From IMG/VR virus record IMGVR_UViG_3300046321_000284, positions 1 through 34,671 of that record: a stretch of 34,671 nt of DNA. One strand, 5' to 3'. Position numbers and translations under genes: made by a program. The notes under the pieces were generated by a model. That model was given only the letters and a program-made list of their open reading frames with translations, was not told where the DNA came from and searched no databases. Below are positions 23,550 through 31,935 of this stretch, piece by piece (the stretch's first letter is position 1; each line of letters starts with the position of its first letter). This DNA comes from a virus.

Positions 23550-24320
23550 ATGGATGACCAGACCCAAGAAGCACCCAAAAAGAGCATTTTCACGAGTGCA
23601 TCGATGCGTCTTCGTGCACCCTGCCCGACTGCTCCTGGGAAGACCAGTGAATTCAGCCTGGACTTTTACAAGGGCAACCCCCGCCTGAAAGTTCGCACGG
23701 GCGACCCGGCTGACGAAGGCAACACCTACGGCATGATCGAAGCGCCGATGGACATCAGCACACTGCTGACCCTCAGCCAACTCATCCGTGACCTGGTGGC
23801 CACTGGCGAAAAGAAGAAGTTCAAAGTCACCTGCAACACCGGGAAAGACCCGGTGCTGCTGTCCTCCATTATCCTGGGGCGACACGACGATGGCCGGATC
23901 TACATCGGTATCCGCTCGGCCGATACTTCCCGTCCTGTGATCGAGTTCGTGTTCGCGCTGACGAATCAGCGTTATCACGCGATCTACGGGCAAGATGGCA
24001 AGGAAATGCCGATCCCCGAACTGAGCCAGCGCACGGCGCTGGCATGGTGCGTGGTGTTCGAAACAATGGCCACCAACATGGCTATGCAAACCTACGAAGC
24101 ACCCAAGCCGCCTGAAGGTGGTTTCAAGAAGGGTGGCTTCAATCGTGGTGGTCAAGGTGGGGGGTTCAATCGTGGCGGTGGGCAAGGCGGGTTCAATCGT
24201 GGCGGTGGCGGTGGTTACAACCGTGGCGGTGCTGGCGGCAATTATGGTGGCCGACCTGCCAATAGTGGCGGTGCTGGGCAAGGTGGTCAAATGGCCGATG
24301 ATGGTGACATCACGTTCTAA
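23550..24320 (+). CDS. Probable single-stranded DNA-binding protein with Gly-rich tail, 256 aa
   Basis: The C-terminus MADDGDITF closely imitates the SSB tip DDDIPF that recruits repair and replication proteins. Before it, residues about 188-245 are a Gly/Arg/Asn low-complexity linker with GGFNRGG three times and GGYNRGG once. Residues 1-180 are beta-rich (SEFSLDFYKGNPRLKVRTG; KKFKVTCN), compatible with an OB-type fold. ATG 23550 has CGGAG upstream and is preferred over 23514. The gene is GC-richer than its neighbours, in line with high expression. It follows the nuclease pair and ends in a strong terminator. The fold itself is not proven. Confidence 0.72.
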   Translation: MDDQTQEAPKKSIFTSASMRLRAPCPTAPGKTSEFSLDFYKGNPRLKVRTGDPADEGNTYGMIEAPMDISTLLTLSQLIRDLVATGEKKKFKVTCNTGKDPVLLSSIILGRHDDGRIYIGIRSADTSRPVIEFVFALTNQRYHAIYGQDGKEMPIPELSQRTALAWCVVFETMATNMAMQTYEAPKPPEGGFKKGGFNRGGQGGGFNRGGGQGGFNRGGGGGYNRGGAGGNYGGRPANSGGAGQGGQMADDGDITF

Positions 24321-24353
24321 TTGACGAGAGGTCAACTAGAGGAGTAGCTAGTA

Positions 24354-24398
24354 GTACGGGTGTGTTTGGTTACACACCCGTACTCGGCATTTATGCCG
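24354..24398 (+). terminator. Terminator with TTTATGCCG after the SSB-like gene
   Basis: GTACGGGTGTGT (24354-24365) pairs with ACACACCCGTAC (24372-24383) around TTGGTT. It is followed by CGGCATTTATGCCG, itself a palindrome. A small TTGAC/GTCAA hairpin precedes it at 24321-24335. Confidence 0.85.
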
Positions 24399-24404
24399 TA
24401 TTGT

Positions 24405-24435
24405 AAAAAACCACAGTGATGTACTATAGAGATGA
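24405..24435 (+). promoter_or_regulatory. TGTACTATAGAGATGA promoter for the gp68-like gene
   Basis: AAAAAACCA, six bases, TGTACTATAGAGATGA, identical in all fixed positions to 18062-18092. It lies 49 bases before the start codon. Confidence 0.72.
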
Positions 24436-24484
24436 CAAGCTAAAAGCCATCTCGCCCCCCACCTTCGTAAAAAAGGAAACCTTC

Positions 24485-26038
24485 GTGCAAATTGACTTGA
24501 TCTCGACATCCGTACGCGGAAGCACAGTAGTGGTCTCTCATGGGACTGAGAGCATTGCGTGGCGCGTCAGTGAACGCGGCGACGAGCGGGTTCTGCTTGA
24601 TGAGTTGGAGCCGACATTTCAACTATGCAACGAGATCTACGCAAAGATGCCTGGCGCCACACAGGCGGCGATCTTTGCTGTGATGCAGCGAATCAAAGTG
24701 CTGATCAGTGAAGAGTTTCGAACTGAAGCACTGATCCACGGTATCCGTCTACTGGCTGTCGAGCTGATGAACGCGCATGACTATGCGTTCATTCGCCGAG
24801 AAATCGGTTACGACATCCGGATCATCGTGCCGACAAAGTGCGATGTGGACTACATTGATAGCGATGAAAAACCAGGTAGTCGTGCGCAGACATTCACGCG
24901 CGGAGATTACCTGGATCAGGTCGCCGCGAGCGTCCTGATAAAACCAATGATCCCGATTTGGCTGGAGTTCGCTCACTACACCAAGGGTGAGACTGGACGT
25001 GGGTCGCGGGAAAGCTATGCGTGGGGGTTGCTAAACCTCACGTACGTGCCTGATCTACCGGGAGTGACCAAGTTGAAGGAGTACATCCAGTGCTTCTTGC
25101 AGAAAACACCCTCGTCATTGTCGGTGATGGTCACGGGGGTCGGGACTGAGGACTACCCTGAGTTGCTGCTGGCCAACGTGATGGTCAACCGTGTTGCGTA
25201 TATTGATGCACTGAAAGCGAACGTCAATAGCAACGGAAAAGAAAGCAACGTCATCACCGGTATTTACTACTATATCCGCGGTGCAGCGGAAGGTGGGGGT
25301 GCGCAACGAACTGGGGCCAGCGTCAAAGAAAAGCGACCACCGACAGACTCGGACACAGGCGATAACCGGGGCTCTGTTCTTGAATCTTACAAGATGCAAG
25401 AAACCCTTGATCCTGGCATGGTCACGGCTTTGCGAGTAGAGGCCGACAACCTAGAGTTGATCTCCAGACGTTTGTTTGGGGAACTGGATGCCCACAAACA
25501 AAAGTTACTTGACATCTTCTTGGAACGAGCAGGTGAGCATGTCAACAGACACAAGCATGATTGCCAGACCATCATTGCGCAGTATGTATTGGCTGGTCTG
25601 ATCCCGTGCCGTGCTTGGTCAAATTACACGGAACCGCAAACTTGCAATCTGATCGCGATCGCACAGACGTGGTTGTGGGTTGAAAACTTTCAAGTGTTGG
25701 CTGCGCTGATAGGCGCATCCGCATTGGGGGACAATCACTCCACCTACATCAGCGGCATGACATCCAGAACGCGGATACCACAAACCCATTTGGACGAGAT
25801 CGAGAAGATCTTTCCGATGGCATTCGCTGAGAATGCGCAACGTGTGCGTCAAGTCAATCCCATCACGAAAGCGATCGACGCCTTGAACGACGGTCTCAGT
25901 GCTTGTGATTGGGAGATTCATTTAACCCCACAAATGACGGAGTTGTTAACCGGACATCCACAAATCAATACGCTGCAAACACCAAGCGACATCAAGAAAA
26001 CACTGGCGGAACTCATCATTCGCCTGAACAAACCCTAA
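24485..26038 (+). CDS. Probable fifth subunit of the non-virion RNA polymerase (phiKZ gp68 type), 517 aa
   Basis: phiKZ gp68 is a subunit without cellular relatives that is needed for promoter recognition by the late RNA polymerase. I assign this gene by order (gp68, gp69, gp70, beta C, beta' C are consecutive in phiKZ and match the next four large genes), by size (about 520 residues), and because it shares its promoter motif with the two RNA polymerase subunit genes. GTG 24485 with AGGAAA 6 bases upstream is the best start; the longer frame from 24416 would begin inside the promoter. The protein is mixed helical, with a charged loop near residues 285-315 (TGASVKEKRPPTDSDTGDN). No known domain is directly visible. 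Confidence 0.6.
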   Translation: MQIDLISTSVRGSTVVVSHGTESIAWRVSERGDERVLLDELEPTFQLCNEIYAKMPGATQAAIFAVMQRIKVLISEEFRTEALIHGIRLLAVELMNAHDYAFIRREIGYDIRIIVPTKCDVDYIDSDEKPGSRAQTFTRGDYLDQVAASVLIKPMIPIWLEFAHYTKGETGRGSRESYAWGLLNLTYVPDLPGVTKLKEYIQCFLQKTPSSLSVMVTGVGTEDYPELLLANVMVNRVAYIDALKANVNSNGKESNVITGIYYYIRGAAEGGGAQRTGASVKEKRPPTDSDTGDNRGSVLESYKMQETLDPGMVTALRVEADNLELISRRLFGELDAHKQKLLDIFLERAGEHVNRHKHDCQTIIAQYVLAGLIPCRAWSNYTEPQTCNLIAIAQTWLWVENFQVLAALIGASALGDNHSTYISGMTSRTRIPQTHLDEIEKIFPMAFAENAQRVRQVNPITKAIDALNDGLSACDWEIHLTPQMTELLTGHPQINTLQTPSDIKKTLAELIIRLNKP

Positions 26039-26066
26039 CCCACCCAAAAAAAAGAGAACCCGCAAC

Positions 26067-27449
26067 ATGTATCCTATCGCCAACCACTCCATGTACTCCG
26101 TCAACGGCGTCGAGATCGTTCGAATTCTGATCCAGACAGCCACGGAAATGGCACCCTCGTACACACGCCCCTACGTGGCCAATGTCACCGACGAAGCCCT
26201 TCAAGTGCTGATGTCGGACATCAATGGCAGCTCGGCTATCGTGCCGGGTACGGTTGCCACGGCAGCCGGCATGATTCTGCAGCCGAGCACAGCCGCGACA
26301 GGTGAAGTCCAGATCCCCCATGGCTGGCATACTCCGCGGTATCGCTTCGTGTTGTTCGCTCGACTGCACAAACACAACGCACCACCCGTGATGCAGGTGG
26401 TGAGTGGCTACACCGAATACAAAGGCGTCTCGCACACGGGGCGACTTGACCCGGAGATGTGTTTCTTCGTCAACGGGACTGACGTGTACACCGATACATC
26501 GTCGGGAGCGCATTCTCGTGCACTGGAATCCAGCCAAGTCTTGTACAGCTTGTCCGGGCAAGGGGTCGGTGATCCGAGTCGTGAATGTCTCCAGCGACCG
26601 CAAGATGTGCTGATGTACTTCAGCAGCGATCTCGACCCGACCATGGATTTCACCGGAAACACCACGAAGTTCCTGGGAACGGTACCGATCAAGAACCACA
26701 CGCGCCACAACTCTCCGGCACGCTACATGGCCGATTTGCTCTCGACAGCCAGGGCGGTTTCGAGCGAAGATGCGCTTTATGGTGCCCGTGAGCAGATCAG
26801 TGCGACCATGCATGCCAACCCGCTGATTCGAAACACGGCAGTCAGCCGTGACGGATTGATCGCGACGATCGCGGCGAAGAACGGCACCAACATGATGCGT
26901 GGTTACTTCACCATGAATGATCTCATGCTGTTGGACCCCAATGCACCCAACGTGGTGCATCCGATGAGCATGGAGATGAGCGGCGCGGGCGGACGAGACG
27001 GTATTGATTGGCGTTCTGAAGATCCCAGCACGGTGTTTGCCACGGTGATGGCTTCTGGTATTTCCTCATACATGCGCGACATGGGTGTTCACCAAATGCA
27101 CTTTGTCGTGGCAACAGGAGCCGAGCCGAACATCGTCACCTGTAACAGCCTGATGGCGCAATACGACTACTCCACCCAACTGGATCGTTGGAAGTTCATC
27201 GTGAATACCGAGCTGCTCACCGCTGCATCTCAGTGCTACCCGTACGGAACTTATGTGCGGGTGGATATGACGGTGGATTTGTTTGGCATCACCACGATTC
27301 ACATGTGGGTGGATGGGATTGCTGGTGAGATGATCTACAGCTGGCCGTCATTCTGCGACTCACTGAACTCACTGGCCATCAGCCGTGATCACTCTGGTGT
27401 GCAAAATCTGTACAACCAGATCGGCATTTGTCTGTCACAGGTTTCCTAA
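26067..27449 (+). CDS. Candidate phage-nucleus import factor (phiKZ gp69, Imp1/PicA type), 460 aa
   Basis: In phiKZ the gene between gp68 and gp70 is gp69, known as Imp1 and, in related phages, PicA, which selects proteins for import through the chimallin shell. This gene has the same place and is of suitable size. The sequence is soluble and alpha/beta, somewhat GC-rich, with frequent Met and small residues and no membrane segment or catalytic motif. It begins 28 bases after the gp68-like stop, with AGAGAA upstream, so the genes form one operon. The functional name depends on synteny alone. Confidence 0.5.
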   Translation: MYPIANHSMYSVNGVEIVRILIQTATEMAPSYTRPYVANVTDEALQVLMSDINGSSAIVPGTVATAAGMILQPSTAATGEVQIPHGWHTPRYRFVLFARLHKHNAPPVMQVVSGYTEYKGVSHTGRLDPEMCFFVNGTDVYTDTSSGAHSRALESSQVLYSLSGQGVGDPSRECLQRPQDVLMYFSSDLDPTMDFTGNTTKFLGTVPIKNHTRHNSPARYMADLLSTARAVSSEDALYGAREQISATMHANPLIRNTAVSRDGLIATIAAKNGTNMMRGYFTMNDLMLLDPNAPNVVHPMSMEMSGAGGRDGIDWRSEDPSTVFATVMASGISSYMRDMGVHQMHFVVATGAEPNIVTCNSLMAQYDYSTQLDRWKFIVNTELLTAASQCYPYGTYVRVDMTVDLFGITTIHMWVDGIAGEMIYSWPSFCDSLNSLAISRDHSGVQNLYNQIGICLSQVS

Positions 27450-27459
27450 ACCGTGACCA

Positions 27460-27477
27460 GGGGTGCTCAGGCACCCC
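27460..27477 (+). other. Intergenic hairpin between the gp69-like and gp70-like genes
   Basis: GGGGTGC-TCAG-GCACCCC, without a following T-run, so it is more likely an mRNA processing or stability element than a terminator. Confidence 0.55.
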
Positions 27478-27500
27478 GCCCTCTTCTCTCGAAAGCATCT

Positions 27501-29171
27501 ATGGAACAGACTACCAATCCAACACGTGAAATCCCGCCCGGTGACGAGCCTCTGACGAAGAACAAAGTGTGGGTGGCACTGGATGACATGCTGACACAGT
27601 GCTCTTTCTTCAGGAAGGAATCCAAGCTGGTATATCATCCCAGCGAGCAGCGCCCATACGAGATCGACGACAAGGCGCTGGTGATCCCTACGCTGAATCC
27701 GAAGATTCGCAATGATGCCAACTTCATGATGTTCAACCCGCTGATCGACGGGGGTGGTGGCGTCAACAAGTGCGTGGACTTGCTCATGACCAACATGGGG
27801 AAGACACTGCATGTGCGCATGCTCCAGTTCATCAGCGAGTGCATCAGTTTGGGTGTGAACACTGGCAGTCATGCGCAATTCGTGTCTACCCAGTATGACA
27901 TCCTTCAAATTCTGAAAGATGTTGACCAAACCCTGATGGATAACTGGCTGAAGGTTTTGCAAAAGCGCACCTTCAGCCAAGAAGCAGCATGCGTGTCTTT
28001 CCATCTGCGTCGCAATGGAAACGTACGTGGGAAAAACTACGGTCGAGTCTGTGTGGCCAGGTTTCCGTTCTACGAGGTCTGTGCCAAGGGAGAGCGGCGC
28101 ATCGCTGGGGTTTCTTTTCGCAAGAAGGATTTCGAGACCTTCAAGAAGCTCTTCGAGTATGTCTTCCCTGGTCTGAACGATCTGGAACGGTGGTCGTTTG
28201 GCATGAACGGCATGAGCAGTGTGCAAGCCAAGGCACTGACTGTTGGCTTCCGTGAAGTGGCTACCGCCATCAACGAAGTCACAACGATGCTGGCCGATCG
28301 AATGGCGATGCCCGAGAAGTGCCTGACCAATCTGGATTGGGTGGGCACCATTCTGAGCATCGAAAACCCAGACCTGCTGGCAGACCTGCATGCATTGCCG
28401 ACCATGCTGGTCTCGAAAGAAACAACAGCGGTGACACCGGTTGCCGCTCCGGCGATTATTCCGCCGAAGCGCATGGGTGAAATCCCTCCTGCTCCAGCAA
28501 TCATTCCACCTCCCGAAAAGAAATTCATCAACCAACAAGTAGCACGCCCGCCCGCTCCATCAACTCCTGTGCGAGCAGCAACACCCATGACTGAAACAAC
28601 CACTTCGCCTGCTGAGAAGACCGACGGGATCAGTCTGACCGAGCTTCTGAAGAAACGGGCGACAACTACGGTGATGGCTCCCTCGGTCCACCCGCAATCG
28701 ACAGCTGGCGCTGCACGGATGACTGTCGATGCATCAGGACAAAGTTGGGTAGTACATCCCGACGGTCGAATGGTGGCACTGGTTACGGGTGCTGTGAATT
28801 TACCCGCCGCTGCTCCCCAAGCGCCTGTGATTGATGCCACAACGCCGGTCGACCAAGGTCCAGACGGACGGCATTACTTCCGGACGAACATGGGTCCCGT
28901 TCCTGCACGATGGGAAAACAACCGTTGGGTTCCGGCTGGTCCTCCAGTCCAGAACACGCTACCGCAAAATGGGTCACTGCCACCGACCCATCAAGTCATG
29001 CGTCAGCCTGCTTGGGCAGCGACAAACAGTGTCACGACACTCGGATCATCACTGCCACCGGCTTCTACGGGCTGGGGTGCTCCTGTTAATCCGAATGTGT
29101 CAACTGGTTGGCTACCTTCGGCTCCGGCTGCAGCAATCAACCGAGGTGGATCGGGCTGGTACAACCAGTAA
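27501..29171 (+). CDS. gp70-like protein with long disordered Pro/Ala/Thr-rich tail, 556 aa
   Basis: The first 310 or so residues look globular and mostly helical (LLMTNMGKTLHVRMLQF; FKKLFEYVFPGL). From about residue 310 to the end the chain is Pro/Ala/Thr/Gly-rich low complexity with repeated short motifs (AAPAIIPP twice, PPAP, WGAP, GWLPS) and ends in GGSGWYNQ. By gene order it corresponds to phiKZ gp70, whose function I do not know for certain; a role in RNA or condensate binding near the phage nucleus is conceivable given the tail. ATG 27501 is preferred, since the upstream GTG at 27453 would translate through a hairpin. The palindrome terminator follows. Confidence 0.65.
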   Translation: MEQTTNPTREIPPGDEPLTKNKVWVALDDMLTQCSFFRKESKLVYHPSEQRPYEIDDKALVIPTLNPKIRNDANFMMFNPLIDGGGGVNKCVDLLMTNMGKTLHVRMLQFISECISLGVNTGSHAQFVSTQYDILQILKDVDQTLMDNWLKVLQKRTFSQEAACVSFHLRRNGNVRGKNYGRVCVARFPFYEVCAKGERRIAGVSFRKKDFETFKKLFEYVFPGLNDLERWSFGMNGMSSVQAKALTVGFREVATAINEVTTMLADRMAMPEKCLTNLDWVGTILSIENPDLLADLHALPTMLVSKETTAVTPVAAPAIIPPKRMGEIPPAPAIIPPPEKKFINQQVARPPAPSTPVRAATPMTETTTSPAEKTDGISLTELLKKRATTTVMAPSVHPQSTAGAARMTVDASGQSWVVHPDGRMVALVTGAVNLPAAAPQAPVIDATTPVDQGPDGRHYFRTNMGPVPARWENNRWVPAGPPVQNTLPQNGSLPPTHQVMRQPAWAATNSVTTLGSSLPPASTGWGAPVNPNVSTGWLPSAPAAAINRGGSGWYNQ

Positions 29172-29205
29172 CCGGGTAGTGACTTCCCCATAAGGGACGT
29201 GCAAC

Positions 29206-29236
29206 ATAAATGGGAGGCCCGGCCTCCCATTTATGC
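29206..29236. terminator. Bidirectional terminator, 31-base palindrome (copy 2)
   Basis: Base for base the same as 2261-2291, again between two converging genes (stops at 29171 and 29253). Followed on the plus strand by CCTCACC and a T-run. Confidence 0.9.
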
Positions 29237-29252
29237 CTCACCTTTCTTTTTT

Positions 29253-29597
29253 TTAAATGAGCAAACCTTCTTGAGAATACTGCTGAAGGATACGAATTTT
29301 ATTGACAGCACCCTCACTGGGGAGGTACAACATTAATTTATCGGGAGTGAACTCACTTGGGTGGAGCATGGAGTTCACACGCATGATGATCCAATGAAAT
29401 TTGACCGCCACGCCTATCTGTAAAAGATATCTGTAAAAGTCCCCGTAGTGTGGGTGGGCTTTTTCTTTGTCAATGGCCACCACTTTTGTGTCGGGGTGGG
29501 CTCGAAGGAACTCCAGGTGCGCACTCAAGACATCGAAGAACTCTTTCTTGAAGAAGATATCATCGTCTACCGCAGCCATCATGCTGTCAATCTTCAT
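29253..29597 (-). CDS. Small unrecognised minus-strand gene inside the RNA polymerase cluster, 114 aa
   Basis: ATG 29597 has AGGAG 7 bases upstream; a GTG three bases earlier is the alternative start. The protein is alpha/beta with a hydrophobic middle (LLQIGVAVKFHWIIMRV) and a histidine/lysine patch (KEKAHPHYGD). It interrupts an otherwise conserved plus-strand order and is closed off by the palindromic terminator, which suggests a later insertion or a strain-specific gene. Function unknown. Confidence 0.7.
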   Translation of the reverse strand: MKIDSMMAAVDDDIFFKKEFFDVLSAHLEFLRAHPDTKVVAIDKEKAHPHYGDFYRYLLQIGVAVKFHWIIMRVNSMLHPSEFTPDKLMLYLPSEGAVNKIRILQQYSQEGLLI

Positions 29598-29638
29598 CAC
29601 AAAACTCCTAAAATTTGCCGCAAGATCATTATGATTGG

Positions 29639-29669
29639 AAAAATATACAGGCGTGTACTATAGAGATGA
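29639..29669 (+). promoter_or_regulatory. TGTACTATAGAGATGA promoter for the beta C gene
   Basis: AAAAATATA, six bases, TGTACTATAGAGATGA. The core is identical to the copies at 18077 and 24420; the A-tract differs in two bases. It lies 52 bases before the chosen start codon. Confidence 0.72.
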
Positions 29670-29721
29670 ACGCATGTTCACTTTGTCTTACTCCACTGGC
29701 TGGGAATACGGAAGAAACCGC

Positions 29722-31923
29722 ATGGTAAAGCAAGACTATACACCTAAGAAGACGTACACCGCAGAAGAGCTTGAGAATTACTACAAAAGCCCAGACGGCG
29801 AGAAAGTTCAACTGCACCCGTCGCTGCTGAGTATCACCAGCATGACTCCGATTCCGCGAGCACTGAGTTCCAGTCGGGCTCAGATGTTCAATGCGCACAT
29901 CGGCGCATGCGCGGTTGTGAAAGGTGCCAACGTCCGCACCCTCCAAACGGGTGTTGAAATGGATGTGGGGAAGTACACATTCAACATTAAGATGCCTTTC
30001 GACGGCATCGTGCTGGCTGTACTGGAGCGTTACAGCAAACAAACACTCGCAAAAGATCGAATCGAGGAGTCCCCTGAGATTGTGGTGGTAGTGGAGAATG
30101 CAGAGACCGGTGAGGTTGATGCAATCGTTCTGCCGAAGTATTGCAGCCATCACACTTACTTCGGGTTCAAGTACCGCCATGGACCAGGCATGAGCATGCT
30201 GGTCCCCAAGATGGGTATCCCGAAAGGGACCGTCTTCTTGGAGTCGCCGAACGTGACGGAAGAAGGCGACTACATGTTTGGTGCTGAGGTGAATGTTGCT
30301 TTGGCAACGCTGCCTGCTGGCGCTGAGGATTCGGTTTTGTTTCGGCGAGGGGCGCTGAAGAAATTCACGTACAACGTATACTACAGTGTGGTGGTGGAAT
30401 ACGGTCGTGACGACTACCCACTCAACTGCTACGGGAATGACGAAGTCTACAAACCTCACCCGGACATTGGTGAGTACATTCGGCCAGACGGCTTGCTCAT
30501 GGCCACGCGCTCGTTTGAGCCGAGCATCCTTGCGCCAGCGCTGATGAGTGTGAAAGCTTGTCAGAAAGTTGATCCAATATTCGACAACACGATCTACGTT
30601 CAAGGTCATGGTGGGAAGGTGATTGACATCATCGTCCACCACGATCAAGATACGGTTAGTCGTGCTCCCTTTGTTGAACAACAAGGGATGAAATACCACA
30701 ACAGTCGCTTACAGTTCTGTGAGAAACTGATTGCGTTGGATGAAGAACTCACCCGGCGAATCGGCACGAACCTCAAGCGCCTACCAAAGTACCATTCGCT
30801 GGTGGTGGAAGCCATCAGCGTCGCGAACCCCAGACGAACGGAACGAGAAGGCGCTGGTCGCACTGGCGCACGTGTTCGAAAGATTCACCGGCAAGACAGG
30901 ATTGCTCGGTTCTTCACGGAATTCATCATCGAGTACGAGCTGACTCCGGGAATCGGATCAAAGGTCACTGGTGCACACGGTGACAAAGGGGTGAACTGCC
31001 AGATCGCCGAAGATCATGAAATGCCCATGGACAGCGATGGAAACATTGCAGACGTGGTGTTCGATCCGGCTGGCACCGCAAACCGAATGAATCCGTCACG
31101 CACCTACGAGCAGTATTTCACTGGTGCTTCTCGTGATGCTCGGAAACATATTTGCAAGGAACTTGGAGTTCCTGTTGACGAAAAGAAGCATGTTGCTGCA
31201 TCGAAGTTGATGCGCATGCCAATTGAAAAGGTCCGGTGGGCACTCGACTACTGCATGGGGCTGCACCGAATCATCAACCCAACCATTGGCAAGTGGTATG
31301 ACGAAGGGGTCATTGGCAGAGACCCGGTGGATTACGTTGCCACCATCATTTCGTCCGGATTGACAATCCACATGCCCACGGACAATCAAAAGGAAATCAC
31401 GGACACTGTCCTTGAAATTGAAAAGACATGCTATCGTCCGGTGTATGGTCCGATCACGTACATCGGCAACAGCGGCAAGCGTGTGACCACTAAGCGACCC
31501 ATTCGAATTGGGGGCATCTACTTGATGTTGCTCGATAAAGACGGTCGGGATGGCAATGCGTGTGGTATCAGTCGGCGGAACCATTCAGGTGTGCCAGCTC
31601 AGATGCGCAAGGACATGAAGCGCAGCTCCCCCACACGCGAGCAAGCAGTGCGGTGCTGGGACGAAGCCGGTATTCGTGTGGTGTCCAGTTACTGTGGTGG
31701 AGATGTGGCTGCTGAAGTAATTGACCGCAATAACAGCTACCAGTCAACTCTGGCGCTGGCGTTGAATATCATCAAGGCAGACAAGCCTAGTTACATCCAA
31801 CGTGTGGTGGATCGAAGTGTGGTTCCGATTGGTGGCGCTGCACCGCTTCAATTGGTGAAGCACATTTGTGAGTGTGCGGGCTTTGAGTTTGCCTACATTC
31901 CACACAACTACCAAACAAAATAA
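29722..31923 (+). CDS. Non-virion RNA polymerase beta subunit, C-terminal part (phiKZ gp71-73 type), 733 aa
   Basis: Residues 52-80 (RAQMFNAHIGACAVVKGANV and on) correspond to the beta block that ends in LVGTGME. GDKG at 420-423, in GSKVTGAHGDKGV, and the following DIVxxPxGxxxRMN-type stretch (DVVFDPAGTANRMN) are the beta hallmarks near the active site. The start at 29722 (GGAAG 8 bases upstream) is chosen over ATG 29674 and 29635, which lie at or within the promoter. In phiKZ this gene is interrupted by a self-splicing intron with an endonuclease gene; here the frame is continuous. The beta' C gene follows after 12 bases. Confidence 0.92.
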   Translation: MVKQDYTPKKTYTAEELENYYKSPDGEKVQLHPSLLSITSMTPIPRALSSSRAQMFNAHIGACAVVKGANVRTLQTGVEMDVGKYTFNIKMPFDGIVLAVLERYSKQTLAKDRIEESPEIVVVVENAETGEVDAIVLPKYCSHHTYFGFKYRHGPGMSMLVPKMGIPKGTVFLESPNVTEEGDYMFGAEVNVALATLPAGAEDSVLFRRGALKKFTYNVYYSVVVEYGRDDYPLNCYGNDEVYKPHPDIGEYIRPDGLLMATRSFEPSILAPALMSVKACQKVDPIFDNTIYVQGHGGKVIDIIVHHDQDTVSRAPFVEQQGMKYHNSRLQFCEKLIALDEELTRRIGTNLKRLPKYHSLVVEAISVANPRRTEREGAGRTGARVRKIHRQDRIARFFTEFIIEYELTPGIGSKVTGAHGDKGVNCQIAEDHEMPMDSDGNIADVVFDPAGTANRMNPSRTYEQYFTGASRDARKHICKELGVPVDEKKHVAASKLMRMPIEKVRWALDYCMGLHRIINPTIGKWYDEGVIGRDPVDYVATIISSGLTIHMPTDNQKEITDTVLEIEKTCYRPVYGPITYIGNSGKRVTTKRPIRIGGIYLMLLDKDGRDGNACGISRRNHSGVPAQMRKDMKRSSPTREQAVRCWDEAGIRVVSSYCGGDVAAEVIDRNNSYQSTLALALNIIKADKPSYIQRVVDRSVVPIGGAAPLQLVKHICECAGFEFAYIPHNYQTK

Positions 31924-31935
31924 AAGGAGCATCGC

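Noticed and set aside
24416-24484. Longer N-terminus for the gp68-like protein
   Set aside because: The upstream start lies inside the promoter motif, while GTG 24485 has a good AGGAAA site.
27435-28538. Minus-strand frame of 367 codons opposite the gp69/gp70-like genes
   Set aside because: It overlaps two plus-strand genes with good start signals, is His/Gln/Arg-rich, and has no ribosome binding site.
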